Shown here: positions 45,899 through 58,226 of the stretch, piece by piece
Position numbering within the stretch: the stretch's first letter is position 1
How the letters are laid out: the number at the start of each line of letters is the position of its first letter
Source: Serpula lacrymans var. lacrymans S7.9
Lineage: Eukaryota > Basidiomycota > Agaricomycetes > Boletales > Serpulaceae
Reading direction: 5' to 3'
DNA: 64,000 nucleotides
NCBI RefSeq assembly: GCF_000218685.1
Contig: NW_006763297.1
Span: 1,640,249 to 1,704,248 of the forward strand
Position numbers and translations under genes: made by a program
Notes under the pieces: generated by a model
Told to the model about the DNA's origin: nothing
Databases searched by the model: none
What the model saw: only the letters and a program-made list of their open reading frames with translations

Positions 45899-47656
45899 CT
45901 ATACGATGCTCCCTTCGCTTCCCACAGTACCCTTACTGTCCCAATGCGAGTGGCCGGTTTCGCGGAAGATATCATTGGGTGACTTACTGTCTTCCAGGTC
46001 TTCCAGGTCTACCATTTGGTGAGACTCGACGTGGACAAATACCTGGAGAGAAGCGCGTATAGTTATGCGAAAATGATATATTTAATGAAGGCCTACCTCC
46101 GGACGTGCTGTCGATGCCAGCTGCACAACATCCGCCTACGCAACCAAGAATTCAGTAATTACTCAAGTTTCTCATAGGTACATGGAAAATTTGATGAGAG
46201 CGCACACTTACACCTCTATGTGCACTTTTATGGGTGGTGCTATTTTCACTGGACTGCGTGAATTTCCATCCGCCTCGAGAGTTGAGACTCGACATCAACG
46301 AGTTGGTATAAAGCTTTGATAGTGTGACATTGAAGATTAGATGACTAAAATGAGTAAGGTTATGAGTTGGCAGATGGGGAGAATCAATTAACTTACAGTC
46401 CAGTGGACTGCGACAAAACAAAAGAATACAGTCAGCAAAGTCAAGATATATGATTATAGTCAGGACTTACAAAGGTAAGATAGATAACTAGGTCAACTAC
46501 AGCCCATACGGCGGTAATGAACCCAGTTTGTACGGTGACTAATGAATAGTTCCCATGATATTGGTATTAGTTCAAGAGTAGAAGATATACCCACGTTTCA
46601 CGATACGATTGATAACATCGTCTGTGGATGAAAAGCCTGTTTTGTGAGTGTTCTAGAAGTGACCAATCAAATCAAATATATCATTGACATGATGGATCAA
46701 CGTACCAAATGCCAAACGAGTGAGATGGTGATCAGGACATCCCCAAGTGCAGCACACACGAGCCAGATAATAACAACGACTTGAAATTTCTGAAACTCGA
46801 TGAACTGGGGGACAATGCCAATGCCAATCGAAGTGCCAATCGAGCAGAGACACCCTGCTGCAGCACAACCAAGAATAGCACAGGTTGTCCATAAATTTCT
46901 TGAAATGATATACACGCGCCAAGCAAAAAAGGCTTGAACCATGGAACCGATGATACCCTGTAAGATTATGATACAATCTTGGCAATGGCGTAACTACAGT
47001 GATAAATGCACACACCGTCATTGCTGGATCTGATGTAACATTGAAGTAAGATTCATCTTTAGCCAGTTAGCATAGAGAAGACGCTGCCAACTACCTGTTC
47101 CAAAGACTGTGCAAGTGGAATACGTTAGTATATAGAACAGATAGCATGACAGACAACACTAACCCCAGTTCGCTGTTGCGAGGTATGTATCATCACCTAA
47201 GCGGCGATGAAAGGTGAGTTATTGGCAGGAAATCAGGGCACAGCACTGACCAAAATGAACGACGAGAGAATCGTAGATATATACAATGTCAAATACTGCG
47301 TTGACTGTGTCTGCGATGAACAGGAAGGAAACCTAAGTCGCCAATGAAATACGACTTTCAGCGAATCACGTTAAGTAGAACGAGATAGAACACACGAAAA
47401 ACTTCATCCAAAGCCGATCTCTGGATAGAACAGTGCCGCACTCGATATAAGTAGGAGGTGGTATTCAAGGAGATGACATACTTTTTGTACGTTGTGAAGT
47501 ACAAGAAAGTCTGCGTGATCATGATACCATACAAAGCGACGTTGAGAATAACGCCGATGAGAAACGGTCCATGACTACCCCCAAAGCATTAACGAGTGAT
47601 ATTAAATGAGATAACATATATTCAACTCACGCGACTTCAGCAGGGCCCAGTGCCAT
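45899..47656 (-). CDS. DUF6534-type fungal integral membrane protein, 14 exons
   Basis: Reconstructed model: 47656-47631, 47574-47482, 47420-47396, 47332-47251, 47196-47164, 47106-47095 (12 bp), 47029-47016 (14 bp), 46957-46706, 46652-46595, 46538-46471, 46407-46397 (11 bp), 46344-46212, 46135-46097, 46042-45899. All phases agree, giving 329 residues. Seven hydrophobic segments are expected. Family-like blocks are HGPFLIGVILNVALYGIM, FIADTVNAVFDIVYIYDSL, VQAFFAWRVYIISRNLW, FQKFQVVVIIWLV, IVKLTVQTGFITAVWAVVD and SLMSSLNSRGGW, then a cytosolic tail with PEVFVHVESHQMV. This 7TM family is expanded in Agaricomycetes and its function is unknown. An in-frame upstream exon (ATG near 47832, MEPSAETANF) could extend the N-terminus by about 30 residues. 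Confidence 0.85.
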
Positions 47657-48448
47657 CTTTATTAATCTCCCGCGGGATGCCTAGCGAACAGCGTAATGTG
47701 ACGAGGAGAGCAGCTCTCCACGGTAAGATAACAGTTGGATTGCAAGGGGGAACGAAGGAAGGTACCAACCAGCTTGTTACCGCCCGCTCTTAAGAACCAG
47801 AGGAAGTTGGCGGTCTCCGCACTAGGTTCCATGGTTATACGGCTTCACCGTTTAAGAGATCAAGGAAGCAGATGAGGGTAATACAATTTTCTGTTTTCTA
47901 TTTGAAAACCAAGCCTTGGGACCAATGACAATCCCCTTTGAGATCAAGGATCGCCCCACGAACGGATCGAGATTTCTGAGATCAAACTGTAAGATGCCAG
48001 TGGCTAGTTCAGCTCTTTTCCTCATAATTTCCGCAAGCGAAAAGCAACACGAGACAAGTACAATTCGCTGTTTCCCTGCCGATTTGAACTATAAACTGTT
48101 CATCCGCAGAGACTTCCAGCCGCCGCCGCATCATCTTAGAAGACCTGGTGCATAAAACTTAAATAAATTTAGGTACAAAAAGCAATTGAAATGACGAATT
48201 TTCCAACAAAACGGAAGGTCCTTTTTAAAGGGGCCGTCCAAATGATTCCTGTTATTGTAGATCGTTCGCAGGGTTTTGTTAGCGAAGGAACCTGATCAGG
48301 TGGTAAACAAAGAAAGCAGGCTACCAGTGTGCCCGACTCAGTGCGTCAGCTTTTGTCAACTTGCGCACTAAATCTCATTCATCTGTCGCGGGGAACGAAA
48401 TCACAGCACGCGGCAGCGAGGTATCGCTCGGGGAAGAGGAGGGCTTAC
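47657..48448. other. Upstream region of the membrane-protein gene
   Basis: Contains the possible extra 5' exon near 47770-47832. No other gene is supported. Confidence 0.35.
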
Positions 48449-48770
48449 AGATACATTTGATTATCATACCTCTTCAGCTCTAAGGCCATGCCACCATTTT
48501 TGGGGGAGGACTCCAAAGGGAGCCCTTCAAGTTCCTGCATGACTATTTGAAACACCATAGCAGCTAAAGGTTCAGGGCGAGAGAATACCTCAATTCCTTG
48601 CGCGGTGAGGCGGACGCGGGTAACACTGTGTGTGTCGGTTCAGAGAGAAATCTGTGATGCGGCCTTTGTACATACCCACTGCACTTAACTTCGTAGGAAA
48701 TGATGCTGAGAGTATAGAAGATAGAAGGTTCCGTTGCTTTCGACCGTCGGCATACTGCGTGTTACATGCG
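48449..48770 (-). CDS. Possible two-exon fragment of an unrecognised gene
   Basis: A minus-strand exon of about 48757-48682 joins across a GTATGT...CACACAG intron to 48613-48449, ending at TAA. The joined frame reads smoothly (TLSIISYEVKCSG, then VTRVRLTAQGIEVFSRPEP, then LELKRYDNQMYL). Upstream, 49080-48950 looks coding too (LLPVVYRNRVLYKVTCHG), but I could not join it in frame. No family recognised; either a small real gene or a remnant. Confidence 0.3.
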
Positions 48771-49132
48771 CGTTACGGCATATTTTCACGGTCATGCACA
48801 GTTATAAGGCAAATCCATCGTCCGCACAAAAAAAAAAAACTTTGTTTCCTTTCCTCTCGCATTTTATAAAATTCATGAATTGTAAATCCAAGAATAAGTA
48901 ACGGTGAAAGGACTCAGTTGAAAAAAAAGAAACATACTGGATGGTGAAAAGTCGGCAAATCGCGAGACAGGTACTGCATGCCATGGCACGTGACTTTGTA
49001 TAGCACCCTGTTTCTGTAAACGACAGGGAGCAGATGGCAGCCACGCCGGCTGCAGATATTCGAGGCTAGCTTGAGCTTGTCAAGATCTGGAGCTCAAAGC
49101 TAACGATAAAGCAACGCTCGGTTTCAAGAACC

Positions 49133-51037
49133 ATGGATCCAGGACCAGAAGCCGGCTCTTGCATTGCTGTCTTCTCTTCCTCAAAAAAAGAGGCTATTTG
49201 TTTTTTGGAAAGTACGCTCCACGTTTCATCTTTGCATTATTATTTCATCCCAAGTCTTGTCCTCGATGATGCCCCACAGATGTTCTGAAAAAACCAATTT
49301 CCGTCGGCGAAGACGAGCAGCTGACTGTGCCCTGGAAAATTATCAACAAGTACTATACAGCTGATGTGCACTTTCAGCTGCATCAGCTCCCCGATCAGTT
49401 TATAGCCCAGAATGTACATGTTCAGGGCGTTCCTGCTGTCATCTTCGTGTGGTTTGCTGAAGAGGTACGCTTTCCTTTCAGGTCCTCCCGATTTGTGGCT
49501 TTCTCATTGTTCTGATGACCTTATCCACTGCCTCTGCCAATCTGAAACTGGGGTGCAGCCTTATCGAGAATACATCGAGTTACTTTCCCAAAGCTTGTCT
49601 GGCCATGACTTTGAAGTCTCTCTTGCAGTTAGAGTTCATCATTCGGCTGGTACATCGTTGTCTGCCCCTCAATCAGTGCCTCCTGCGAAATCATCAGAAA
49701 CCTCAGAAGCAACAGGAGAAGAAGATGGGGACATTGACGAGTACTTATCTTCTCATGGTTTCGAATTTATCGACATCCGAGAGGACAACGTGGAAAAATC
49801 TACATCGGATCCGCATCTGGATGCTAGGACACATGGTGAGCACTGTCAATAGCACGCTCAAAGCTATGTTATGTATTACTATCTGACCGGTGCGTAATGC
49901 TGCACAGGCATCCCTGGGCTTTCGCGCATAATCGACGCGTTAAGCACAATCATGTGGCCGTCGATGGTACAGAATTCTAAGGCTGTGGGACGGACATCGA
50001 GAATGCTTGGCGCCCCCTTTATTGGAGACGAAGAGGAGCTCAGTACCCTAATTAACACTTCTGGTAGCTTTGACACACATGAGCAAAAGGCGCAAGCACA
50101 AGTACAGAGGGAAGCACTGGAACGGTGGCTGGAAGAAGGGGGTTCAGAGTCCGACTCAGACAATGACGAGATGCTCGGTGTTGAGCATAATGGCAGCAGT
50201 AGGTTTGAGTCTTCAACGTCCCATAACGATGATCAAGATATGTGGGGACCTGCAACAAGCGGTAGTAGGACACCGCACCCTGAAGATCAAAGTCACCACT
50301 CTGGGTTTCCACCCACAACCGGTGTCAGTGCCTCTGAATTTGGGTTTGAAGACGACTTCACGGTATTCTTATCCGCCCCTTCTGTCTCATCTCTGCCACT
50401 CCCCCAGCCATCCCCTTCTGTGCCCTCTTCTGCATCAAATCAAGCGGCTTCCATTCCCGAATCATCCAGTTTCGGCTCCACCTACAGTTTCGAATCACCG
50501 GCCAAACCAAAGTCCGGACGTTCGACTCCCACCATGGATGATGGCTTTCTTGCGCCTCACTCCTACTCTGGCATAGCCTATAAATCCCTCGGTTCGGTAT
50601 CCGACTTTGGCGAAGAGAACGAGCAGGACCATGATAACAGTATTGACCTCCTTCTTGATCGTGATGTATTTGGATCTGGAGAAAGTGACGATGACGACGT
50701 ACTACCAAGCAAGGCTGAAATTCGTGCCACTTCCCAGCGCATTTTTGGGTCTCTTCCGATATCTATCTCACCCACTGATGACGTTGGTGTGGGAGCAGGG
50801 CTCCCTGATATGCGTAACGCGCAGACTGCCCGCCCGTCTGGTGCATCTGGTCCACGTACTCCAAGCAATGTTCCACATGTTACAGGTCTCGAGTCCCAAC
50901 CGTTTGACCTCACGAATGTTTTAGGTGTCTTACAAGGCTTGAAAGAGGAAATCGCTCAACTTCCAGATGAAGAGCGCAGGAAGGCTGCTGCACGAGTAGC
51001 CCTGGGGTTTGCTTACGGTCTTGATGATAGTAATTAA
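49133..51037 (+). CDS. Alpha/gamma-adaptin-binding protein p34-like (Irc6/AAGAB)
   Basis: Four exons: 49133-49211, 49280-49464, 49559-49835, 49908-51037, encoding 556 residues. The N-terminal part resembles the divergent G-domain of the Irc6/AAGAB family (VPWKIINKYYTADVHF, VPAVIFVWFAEE), followed by GIPGLSRIIDALSTIMWPSM. A long acidic and Ser/Pro-rich linker follows. The C-terminal helix (LQGLKEEIAQLPDEERRKAAARVALG) matches the short conserved end seen in p34 proteins. These proteins bind clathrin adaptor subunits and help assemble AP-1/AP-2. Assignment rests on domain order and the C-terminal helix; moderate confidence. Confidence 0.68.
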
Positions 51038-53227
51038 ATTTGTAACGATTGTACTGGTGTTTCCCCAGAGCTACGGTGGGGCTCAATAATATGCAAGCTC
51101 GAAAACGGTAAAATTTCTTGATTGCACCTCTGATTAAATCGCACGGCCATCACCTTGGCCCCGGCGATCCTAGCTAATTTTACTCGTTCCTATCGTATGC
51201 ATGTGCCAGTAGCTCAAGGTGTTCAAGGGGTTTTCAGAAAAGAAGAAAAAGGTAAACAAATCTAGAATGACTGCAACTAGAAACTTTATATGCGATTCAA
51301 AAATGGCAACTAAAGAAGGGACAGCAATAGGTGCCATCAAATGTAAGAGAGATGAGGAGGACAATGACAGAGATAACAGACAAGTGAACCAGAAAATGAA
51401 GTCGGAAAGGATTATATGTTGATTATCACAACAAAGAACATTGAAGTCAATTTCTCTGTCTACTCCTCACTGTATTATTGCTCTCAATTACAATTGTTTG
51501 AGGCTCCTTGTGCTCTGGCAGAGGAGCCTCTATTGCTGGCTATATTTGCACAACCCACATTTATTAGGGATCTGTGAAGACAATTAGAGAAACAAAAGTG
51601 GTGGGCATATACTGTACTAACCTAAAATTTTGGGTGGGTATGTGGATGTGTGGACAAACAACAACATATTGCAAAAATTAGTGAGCAAGTGACTCATTAG
51701 CATGTAGGGAATACTGCTGAAATCCATGATTGAGATTGTCATTGCACATGATATATTTATTGTCTCTTTCTTGCATATTTTTACAGATTCAAACATATAT
51801 GTATTTGGAGTACCAGTTTGAGATGAATTCAGCAGAATGGACTTAGCAAACATCAGTGATAGTAAATTTGGATTAATATGGTAATTTGAATTGCTTGCAG
51901 GGGAACAATGATGCTTGGATTGGGAGATAATCCATGGCAATTGAAAAAAGTGTAGGGTATGTGCTACATGACACCTATTTAATATTAGCAGAAGCAAGTG
52001 AATGGAACAGACAAGTGGACTTACCTTCCAAATTGTTAACAAATTTGTTCCTTCAAGGCTGAGATTGGCATAACATAAACATTCAGTTCCTGGTTGACAG
52101 TCTGCACACCATTATGTGATCGTTGGATTTCCATACCAGGCAGTCTGTAGTGTGATGCCAGTATTGTAAATGTTTAAGGAGGATTGTTCTTGGCAGGTGG
52201 AAGACTTTGTGGTGATAAAGTTGACTTGCTCCTACAGTATATTCAGTATGTAGGTAAAACATAACACACCAGCTGTTTGATGCTATTTCTGGTATCCTCT
52301 CAAGTCATTTGGATTGATCTATTGATAATATAAGAAGCTCAGATCTTGTTACAGAGTCTGAGAATACATTCAAGTAAGTACCTATTGATAAGATAAGAAG
52401 CTACACTAATAATCAGCTAGGTATTGAAAAGGGGGAAAAATGTAAAGGGTCTCACCTCAGATCTTGTTACAGAGTCTGAGATGATGCCTGGCAACCAGGC
52501 CCTCTTTATAAGTAAGTAAAATAATAGAATCAAAAAGAAATGATGGTATATAGTGGTGCACGGGCCACCCAAACTTATACACCTTCCTTTCTAGGCACTT
52601 TGCACCAGCTTGACTCAAGACTCAACATATTTATTCCAACATCCTGACTTTAATGGGGCTCCAGTACCTGTTGGTCCATGACATTTGGATTGTGGGATCC
52701 ACAACTATTGAAACATTACATTAGTAAGGAGCATGCACTCAGAAGAAATGCTGGAACCTATGCATAGTAATCATTTAAGCATGAGTATTACCCATGTACT
52801 TGTAGTGTTACTTTATCCATTCTAAACCAATGTTGACAAAAGGCATGCATCATGGTGCAGCTTGTCCCAGGTGTCCCCATTGCACATAATAGTTGTTTCA
52901 AATGCTGGAATAGCATCACTGAGTAAAGGGGTAGTTTCACCAGACATACATTGCTGAGTAGCATGTGGAATCTTGCATCACAGAAGTCTTGTCAGAGCAC
53001 AACAACAAGATTATAGCTACTTGCCTCTAATACAACCTCCAGATCTTAAAGAACTTGCCAGCCCATTTTTTCCAACTGGAAGTGGGAGATGTCACTGTTG
53101 GCAGGCAATGAAGAAAATAGTCAACAGCCTGAATGTACTTTACTTTTATTTTAAGGCAATGAGAAGAGAGTACTTACCTGTTGAAGTGTTCACAAGCAAT
53201 TAATTATTGAGTCTCATTGTGATTTCA
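51038..53227. other. AT-rich region, probably decayed repeats
   Basis: No gene. A 22-bp direct repeat (AGATCTTGTTACAGAGTCTG core) occurs at 52341 and 52459, about 118 bp apart, suggesting remnants of a mobile element. Composition shifts towards the TE-rich right end. Confidence 0.4.
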
Positions 53228-53434
53228 CATCACTTCCATCAACTGTATAATACACATATAGTACATAAACAACTGTAGTAGTATATACCCTAATAGATCA
53301 AGGAGACTCCCCAGTGAATCCTCCTGTTGTTTACCCATGTTCTACCTTAAGGAGTTTATCCACTCCTACTTCCCTCACACTTGCTTGTCTGAGCTGAGTT
53401 GTGTGCCAGAGTATCAAAAACTTTGGTTGTTACA
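53228..53434 (+). repeat. 3' half of an LTR (plus orientation)
   Basis: TGTTACAATAACAC-family LTR, 5' truncated. It ends TTTGGTTGTTACA. Confidence 0.8.
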
Positions 53435-53995
53435 TTAAGACTCGCTCTTTCTACTCTCTTGCACTTTGTGCAAACCTGGACCACAGGGTGAAGTGGAGTC
53501 TTTTAAACAGTAAGATTTTGGTGCCAGTTGGGTGTTGAGGGTCTGCTAGCCCACAGAAACAATGTGTGTGCCCCAATCCTACAGGTGAGTTCCTCAGGAC
53601 GAGGTACTAAAGAGATCAAATAAAATATTACACAGCCCCCAGTGTTAAATGGAGTACTATAGCTCAGCAGTGGTGTGGAACCATTGCTGATTATATTTAC
53701 CTACCAAAATATATTTTTGTGTTCCTCTGACCAGGCCGGGCACTTAATTCTGCTAGTTTGTAAAAGGGTTGACAGCTTAACAAGCAGACTACCCCCTAAC
53801 AACTGTTTGGACTAGGGTTTATTATTATAACTTTTATATAAAATTTCAAATACTATAGTGTGGGTAGTCAGAGATTAAGATCCAATATCCAGCTGGGAAG
53901 AGGTAGATCTGCAGATAGCAAGTGGGGACCAGTTACATTTTTATTACCTTACCAACAGAATAAGTTGTCATGTTGGTGCAACTAGAACAACCATT
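53435..53995 (+). mobile_element. Ty3 leader with gag start (fragment)
   Basis: Follows the LTR at 53434. It holds the conserved leader block 53671-53830 and reaches an ATG near 53972 corresponding to the gag start of the element at 29049. It is cut near 54010 by another LTR. Confidence 0.75.
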
Positions 53996-54011
53996 GGATA
54001 TTAGTGCCCTC

Positions 54012-54420
54012 TGTTGTGATACACAATTTTTGGACCTTTAAATTTCATTCTCCACTTTAACCTTCTTTTGTAGTTCTCACACACTGTGCCATGCAGCACT
54101 TTCCATTCTGTTCAAACTCCACTTTCTTGCGCTGCGCTGCCTTTCCTTATTTTAGCACAAGTCTCCCATGCAGCGGAGCTGGTCAAACAGGCTGTGCCCC
54201 ATGACACCATCAGCCACTGCCTTTATCAACTGTATAGTACATATGTACAAACAATCTGTAGTATATATATTCCAATAGATCAAGGAGACTCCTCAGCAAG
54301 TCCTCCTGTTGTTTATCCACAACTAACTCAATCCTATCTTAAGAGGGTAACCACTCCCACTCACTTCCTCTTTGCTTGTCTGAGTTGTGCACCAGAGTAT
54401 ACAAACCCTTGGTTGTAACA
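54012..54420 (+). repeat. LTR (plus orientation, 409 bp)
   Basis: Same family, complete by comparison. It is followed by the start of a leader (54421-54492 and 54912-55075) interrupted by a solo LTR. Confidence 0.85.
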
Positions 54421-54492
54421 TTAGGACTCACTCTCTTACTCTCTCGCACTTTGTGCAAACCCGGAGCGCAGGGTTAAGTAGACGTCTTTCGA

Positions 54493-54906
54493 TGTAACAA
54501 CCAAGAGTTTGTTACTCTGGCACACAACTCAGAAAAAGCTATAAAGGTAGTGAGGGGAGTGGTTACCCTTAGGACAGGACCAAGTTAGTTGTGGGTAAAC
54601 AACAGGAGGACTTGCTGAGGAGTCTCCTTGATCTATTGGGGTATATATACTACTACAGGTTGTTTGTACATATATACTATACAGTTGATGAAGGCAGTGG
54701 CTGATGATATCATGGGGCACAGCCCGTGTGACCAGCTCCACTGTGTGAGATACTTGTATCTAAAAATAAGAAAAGGCAGTGCAGCGCAAGAAGTGGAGTT
54801 TGAACAAATAATAGAAAGTGCCGCATGGCACAGGGTGTGAAAACTACAAAAGAAAATTGAGGAGGAGAATGAAATATAAAGGTCCAAAAATTGTGTTATT
54901 GTAACA
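54493..54906 (-). mobile_element. Solo LTR (414 bp) with TTCGA target duplication
   Basis: Runs TGTAACAACC to TTATTGTAACA on the plus strand. Flanked by TTCGA at 54488-54492 and 54907-54911. It sits inside the leader of a plus-oriented copy of its own family. Confidence 0.92.
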
Positions 54907-55075
54907 TTCGAACAGTAAGACTTTGGTGCCAGATGGTGTTGAGCATTTGCTAGCCATGGAAACAAAGTGTGTGCCCCAATCCTGCAGTACTAGAGAGAAT
55001 TAAACAAATATACATGGCCCCCAGTGTTAAGGGGAGTACTTTAGTTCAGCATTAGTGCGGAACTATTGTTGATTA

Positions 55076-55492
55076 GTTTGAGTTTAGTTACTCTGGTGTA
55101 CTCTGGTGCACAACTCAGACAAAGCTATAAAGGTAGTGAGGGGAGTAGTTACCCTTAGGATAGGACCAAGTTAGTTGTGGGTAAACAACAGGAGGAATTG
55201 CTGAGGAGTCTCCTTGATATATTGGGGTATATATATACTACTATAGGTTGTTTGTACATATGTACTATACAGTTGATAGAGGCAGTGGCTGATGATGTCA
55301 TAGGGCACAGCCCGTGTGACCAGCTTCACTGTGTGAGATACTTGTATCTAAAAATAAAGAAAGGCAGTGCAGCACGAGAAGGTGGAGTTTGAACAAAATG
55401 GAAAGTGCTGCATGGCACAGTGTGTGAAAAATACGGAAGAAAGCTGAAGAGGAGAATGATATTTAAAGGTCCAAAATTGTGTTATCGTAACA
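55076..55492 (-). repeat. LTR, outer end truncated (minus orientation)
   Basis: Same family. It lacks the first ~10 bp, has a small internal duplication (CTCTGGTGTA), and ends TTATCGTAACA. Confidence 0.8.
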
Positions 55493-55502
55493 CCAATCAG
55501 AA

Positions 55503-55625
55503 ATGGAGAAGCTGGACAATCTGCACAACACTCTGGCTGGTCATTCGTACAACAAAATCCGAGCATTCTTTTACGACCAACAGGTTGCAGAATTGAAGGC
55601 CCAGGGAAAAGAGTTTGGGGCTTAG
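55503..55625 (+). pseudogene. Ty3 gag C-terminal fragment (41 codons)
   Basis: Encodes NTLAGHSYNKIRAFFYDQQV...GKEFGA and a stop, matching the last 40 residues of the gag ending at 27994. The flank after the stop also matches (GTCACTTGGGTRCCTTTGCTCC). Confidence 0.8.
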
Positions 55626-57180
55626 GTCACTTGGGTACCTTTGCTCCTCTTAACAATGAAATAAACCACAACAAGGTGGCCCCTACTCTGGGGTGTTGCA
55701 CGAGCAATAAAGGAAAGGTGTAAGGACCATTTATTATTTTCTCTATGTCTTGATTTTCGAACACTTTTCCCATTACACCTCTGGCTCTAGGGCTGGAGGT
55801 ATCATTTGCTATTCTACTTCTCATAGCCCTCACAGGCTTTCTCAACCATTGTTACCACTTTATATCGCAGATCAGAGACTGGGTATCACCCCCAGCCAGC
55901 CAGCACAATGGGTAAAGGCTAGTGGTAGACATTTCGCCAACCAGCTCCAAGCCCCATCAGTGCCTGGAGATACTAATAGACGCTTTAGTCAGGATCGTAC
56001 CTCATCATGAGGATACGGTGTCGATGATAAGAACTGCAGTTAGAAAACCACACACAAAACAAACTAACACACAATCCTCCCAGATTCCACGGAACTTGTT
56101 TATGGGCTTTGCCTCCTAGAACAGTGGAGTGGTCTGGTTGTTCGTGGGGTGGTACGTATAAAGATCCTTCAAAGTAAAACCCAGGGTGTATGAGTGTGGG
56201 TTTTGAGGAGGAGGGATAGTTGATTTATAGGAAGATAGGGTGCTTTGTGGCGAGTATAGACGAGCACTACCTTGCTAATGGTAGCACAAGGTAGGTTTGA
56301 GAACGACGAGGATGACAAGGTGACGAGGTTCCCAGTGATAGCAGGCTCCTGACGCACAAACTGTAGTGCTCAGAAGGACTCTAATTGAAAGGGATGACAA
56401 TGACTTCAAAAGTGGGAAGTGACGATGACAGCAGTTGACAGTGGTAGAAGTGGGAAGTGTTGTGACCACACTGGATCACAAGTAGCAGAGTAGTGAACTT
56501 GAGAGTAGAGAAGAAGTCTGGATTGGATTTCTTGTTGTTTTTTTTACAAGGTAAAATACAGGGGTTTATATAGTAAAAGAAAAGTAGGCTATGCACAGTA
56601 TAGCTGTGCAAAAAGAATGAGAAAGAACATGAAGGAAGGAATGTATGCTGACGAATCCTGCGTAGGTAGTACAGGATAAGATTGTCAAAAAAAGGAAAAG
56701 AAAGAGATAGAACAATGAATGCTGTGAGTAATGTCACAGGTTTGTACAGCCATAAAGTAAAGTCCAAGAGCAAAAAGAGAGCAGGAAAATCATGATGTCA
56801 TGGGAAGATGCAGTAAAAAAAGGGCAAGGCAAAACACTATCAGTATCAACACAGTTCCTTTATTGTCAGTCAGGCATTCTACAAAAATATGTGTCCATAA
56901 AAATGATTCAAAAATCAAAAATAATCGCACTGTAAATGAATGTTCTGCTGAAGAAAAAGAAACTGGAGCCACCGGTCCACCACCTAGTCCAAATCCGACA
57001 GTTCCATGGCCTTACCAATGGACTGGTTGTGTTGGACCACCTGATCAAACGAGGGAGGGAGAGGAGTAGTTCCAATTTGGAACAAGTGAGTCCCAGGCAG
57101 CGTGTGGTAGGTGTAGCTGTAGCAAAGACGATGGACAAAAGATAAGTGTACCCAAGTGAATGGGACAGCGATGAACATGG
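55626..57180. other. Repeat-derived DNA without a supported gene
   Basis: Scattered short frames on both strands, none recognisable. The start continues Ty3 sequence for about 60 bp. Confidence 0.35.
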
Positions 57181-57310
57181 GCAACGCAAGGGGATGAACC
57201 TTCTCCAGCTCAAAAACTACCCACCCACGCTCCAACCAGGCAAGACGAGCGACCGATGTTTTGATAGTATATGATGGCAGATCGACGTCATGAAGATGGA
57301 CCTGTTGCCC
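57181..57310 (+). repeat. Segment shared with 27022-27150 (opposite orientation)
   Basis: About 85-90% identical by eye to the 3' remnant of the minus-strand Ty3 element. An overlapping minus-strand frame (57721-56984, 245 codons) covers it but shows no known domain. Confidence 0.55.
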
Positions 57311-57849
57311 TATTTGGACCGGCCGCCGGGGCTTTGCTGATATCAGCAGTGGCACGTGGTAGTCAACGGATCGGCGACGGAAGCGGATAGGAAGTGGTGA
57401 CATCAGAAATGGTGGGGGTGCAAATAAGATGAGGAGGAGGAGGGTGGAGGTGACAAACAAGTGGATTAGAATGGGGATCCAGAAACGACCGTCAGGTGAG
57501 AATAAAAAGGAGAGGAAGGGGCCCATGGTGGGGCTAGGCAAAGGAAGGGGAGTAAGGGAAACGACAAAAGCGAGGGCGCAATGCAATGTGTAGCCAGTGG
57601 CGACGCGAAAATTTGCCGAAATGCCGAAATGCCGAAAGTACCGGATGGAAAAGCAAAGGTGAGCGTGACTGGATTGCCTAATAGAGGTGGTGCTGATCAG
57701 CCACAAGTTCAAAAAGGGCAATATTAATTACTATTCCACGTGGCACTGTGCCTGTGTGGCGCAAAGGCGAGTCTTTTTGAATATTCGCTTCGTTATTGAC
57801 ACCTGTCCATGCTACCAATCAACTTTGGTGCATGACAACGGTTCCTGAA

Positions 57850-58205
57850 CATGCGTGACAACACTTATTATTAGTACACTTTCCCACCTGCTGATTAATC
57901 GTCAAAGTCATACAATAGTTATCCTTTTTCTTATTGGTTGATTTTCCCCTCAGACCACTTTCCTGTTATTCTTCTTTCGGTCTGAGGGATAGACGGTTAG
58001 CTATAAAAACCCTACATACTCATGTATTGTTCTTTAGCTTTCTAGTACTTGAATTACCCGCTTTACTCCTCATCAGAAACCTCTGAGTTTACTCCCATAT
58101 CCTCTACTTGCTATATTAACTAGCATCTGTCGATCTTCAAGACTCACTGTACCTCTTACTCCCTGCAAGTGCAGTCAGAGACGGGTAGTGTTTTTGTTAT
58201 AGTTT
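57850..58205 (+). repeat. Probable LTR/leader of the Ty3 element at 58206
   Basis: Contains TTTCGGTCTGAGG, a TATAAAAA box near 58002 and the TTGTTGCCTCACA end followed by AAAAGGGGGTGG. It is related to 34326-34551. The left boundary is uncertain. Confidence 0.45.
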
Positions 58206-58226
58206 ATTGTTGCCTCACAAAAGGGG

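Noticed and set aside
47770..47832. Separate upstream gene starting at ATG 47832
   Set aside because: The short frame splices in phase to the membrane-protein gene, so it is more likely an alternative or extended first exon than a gene of its own.
55627..55845. 72-codon minus-strand frame
   Set aside because: Antisense shadow over Ty3-derived DNA with no independent support.
56984..57721. 245-codon minus-strand frame
   Set aside because: It overlaps sequence shared with a Ty3 remnant and shows changes in all frames between the two copies. Its Leu/Pro/Phe-rich composition looks like antisense translation.
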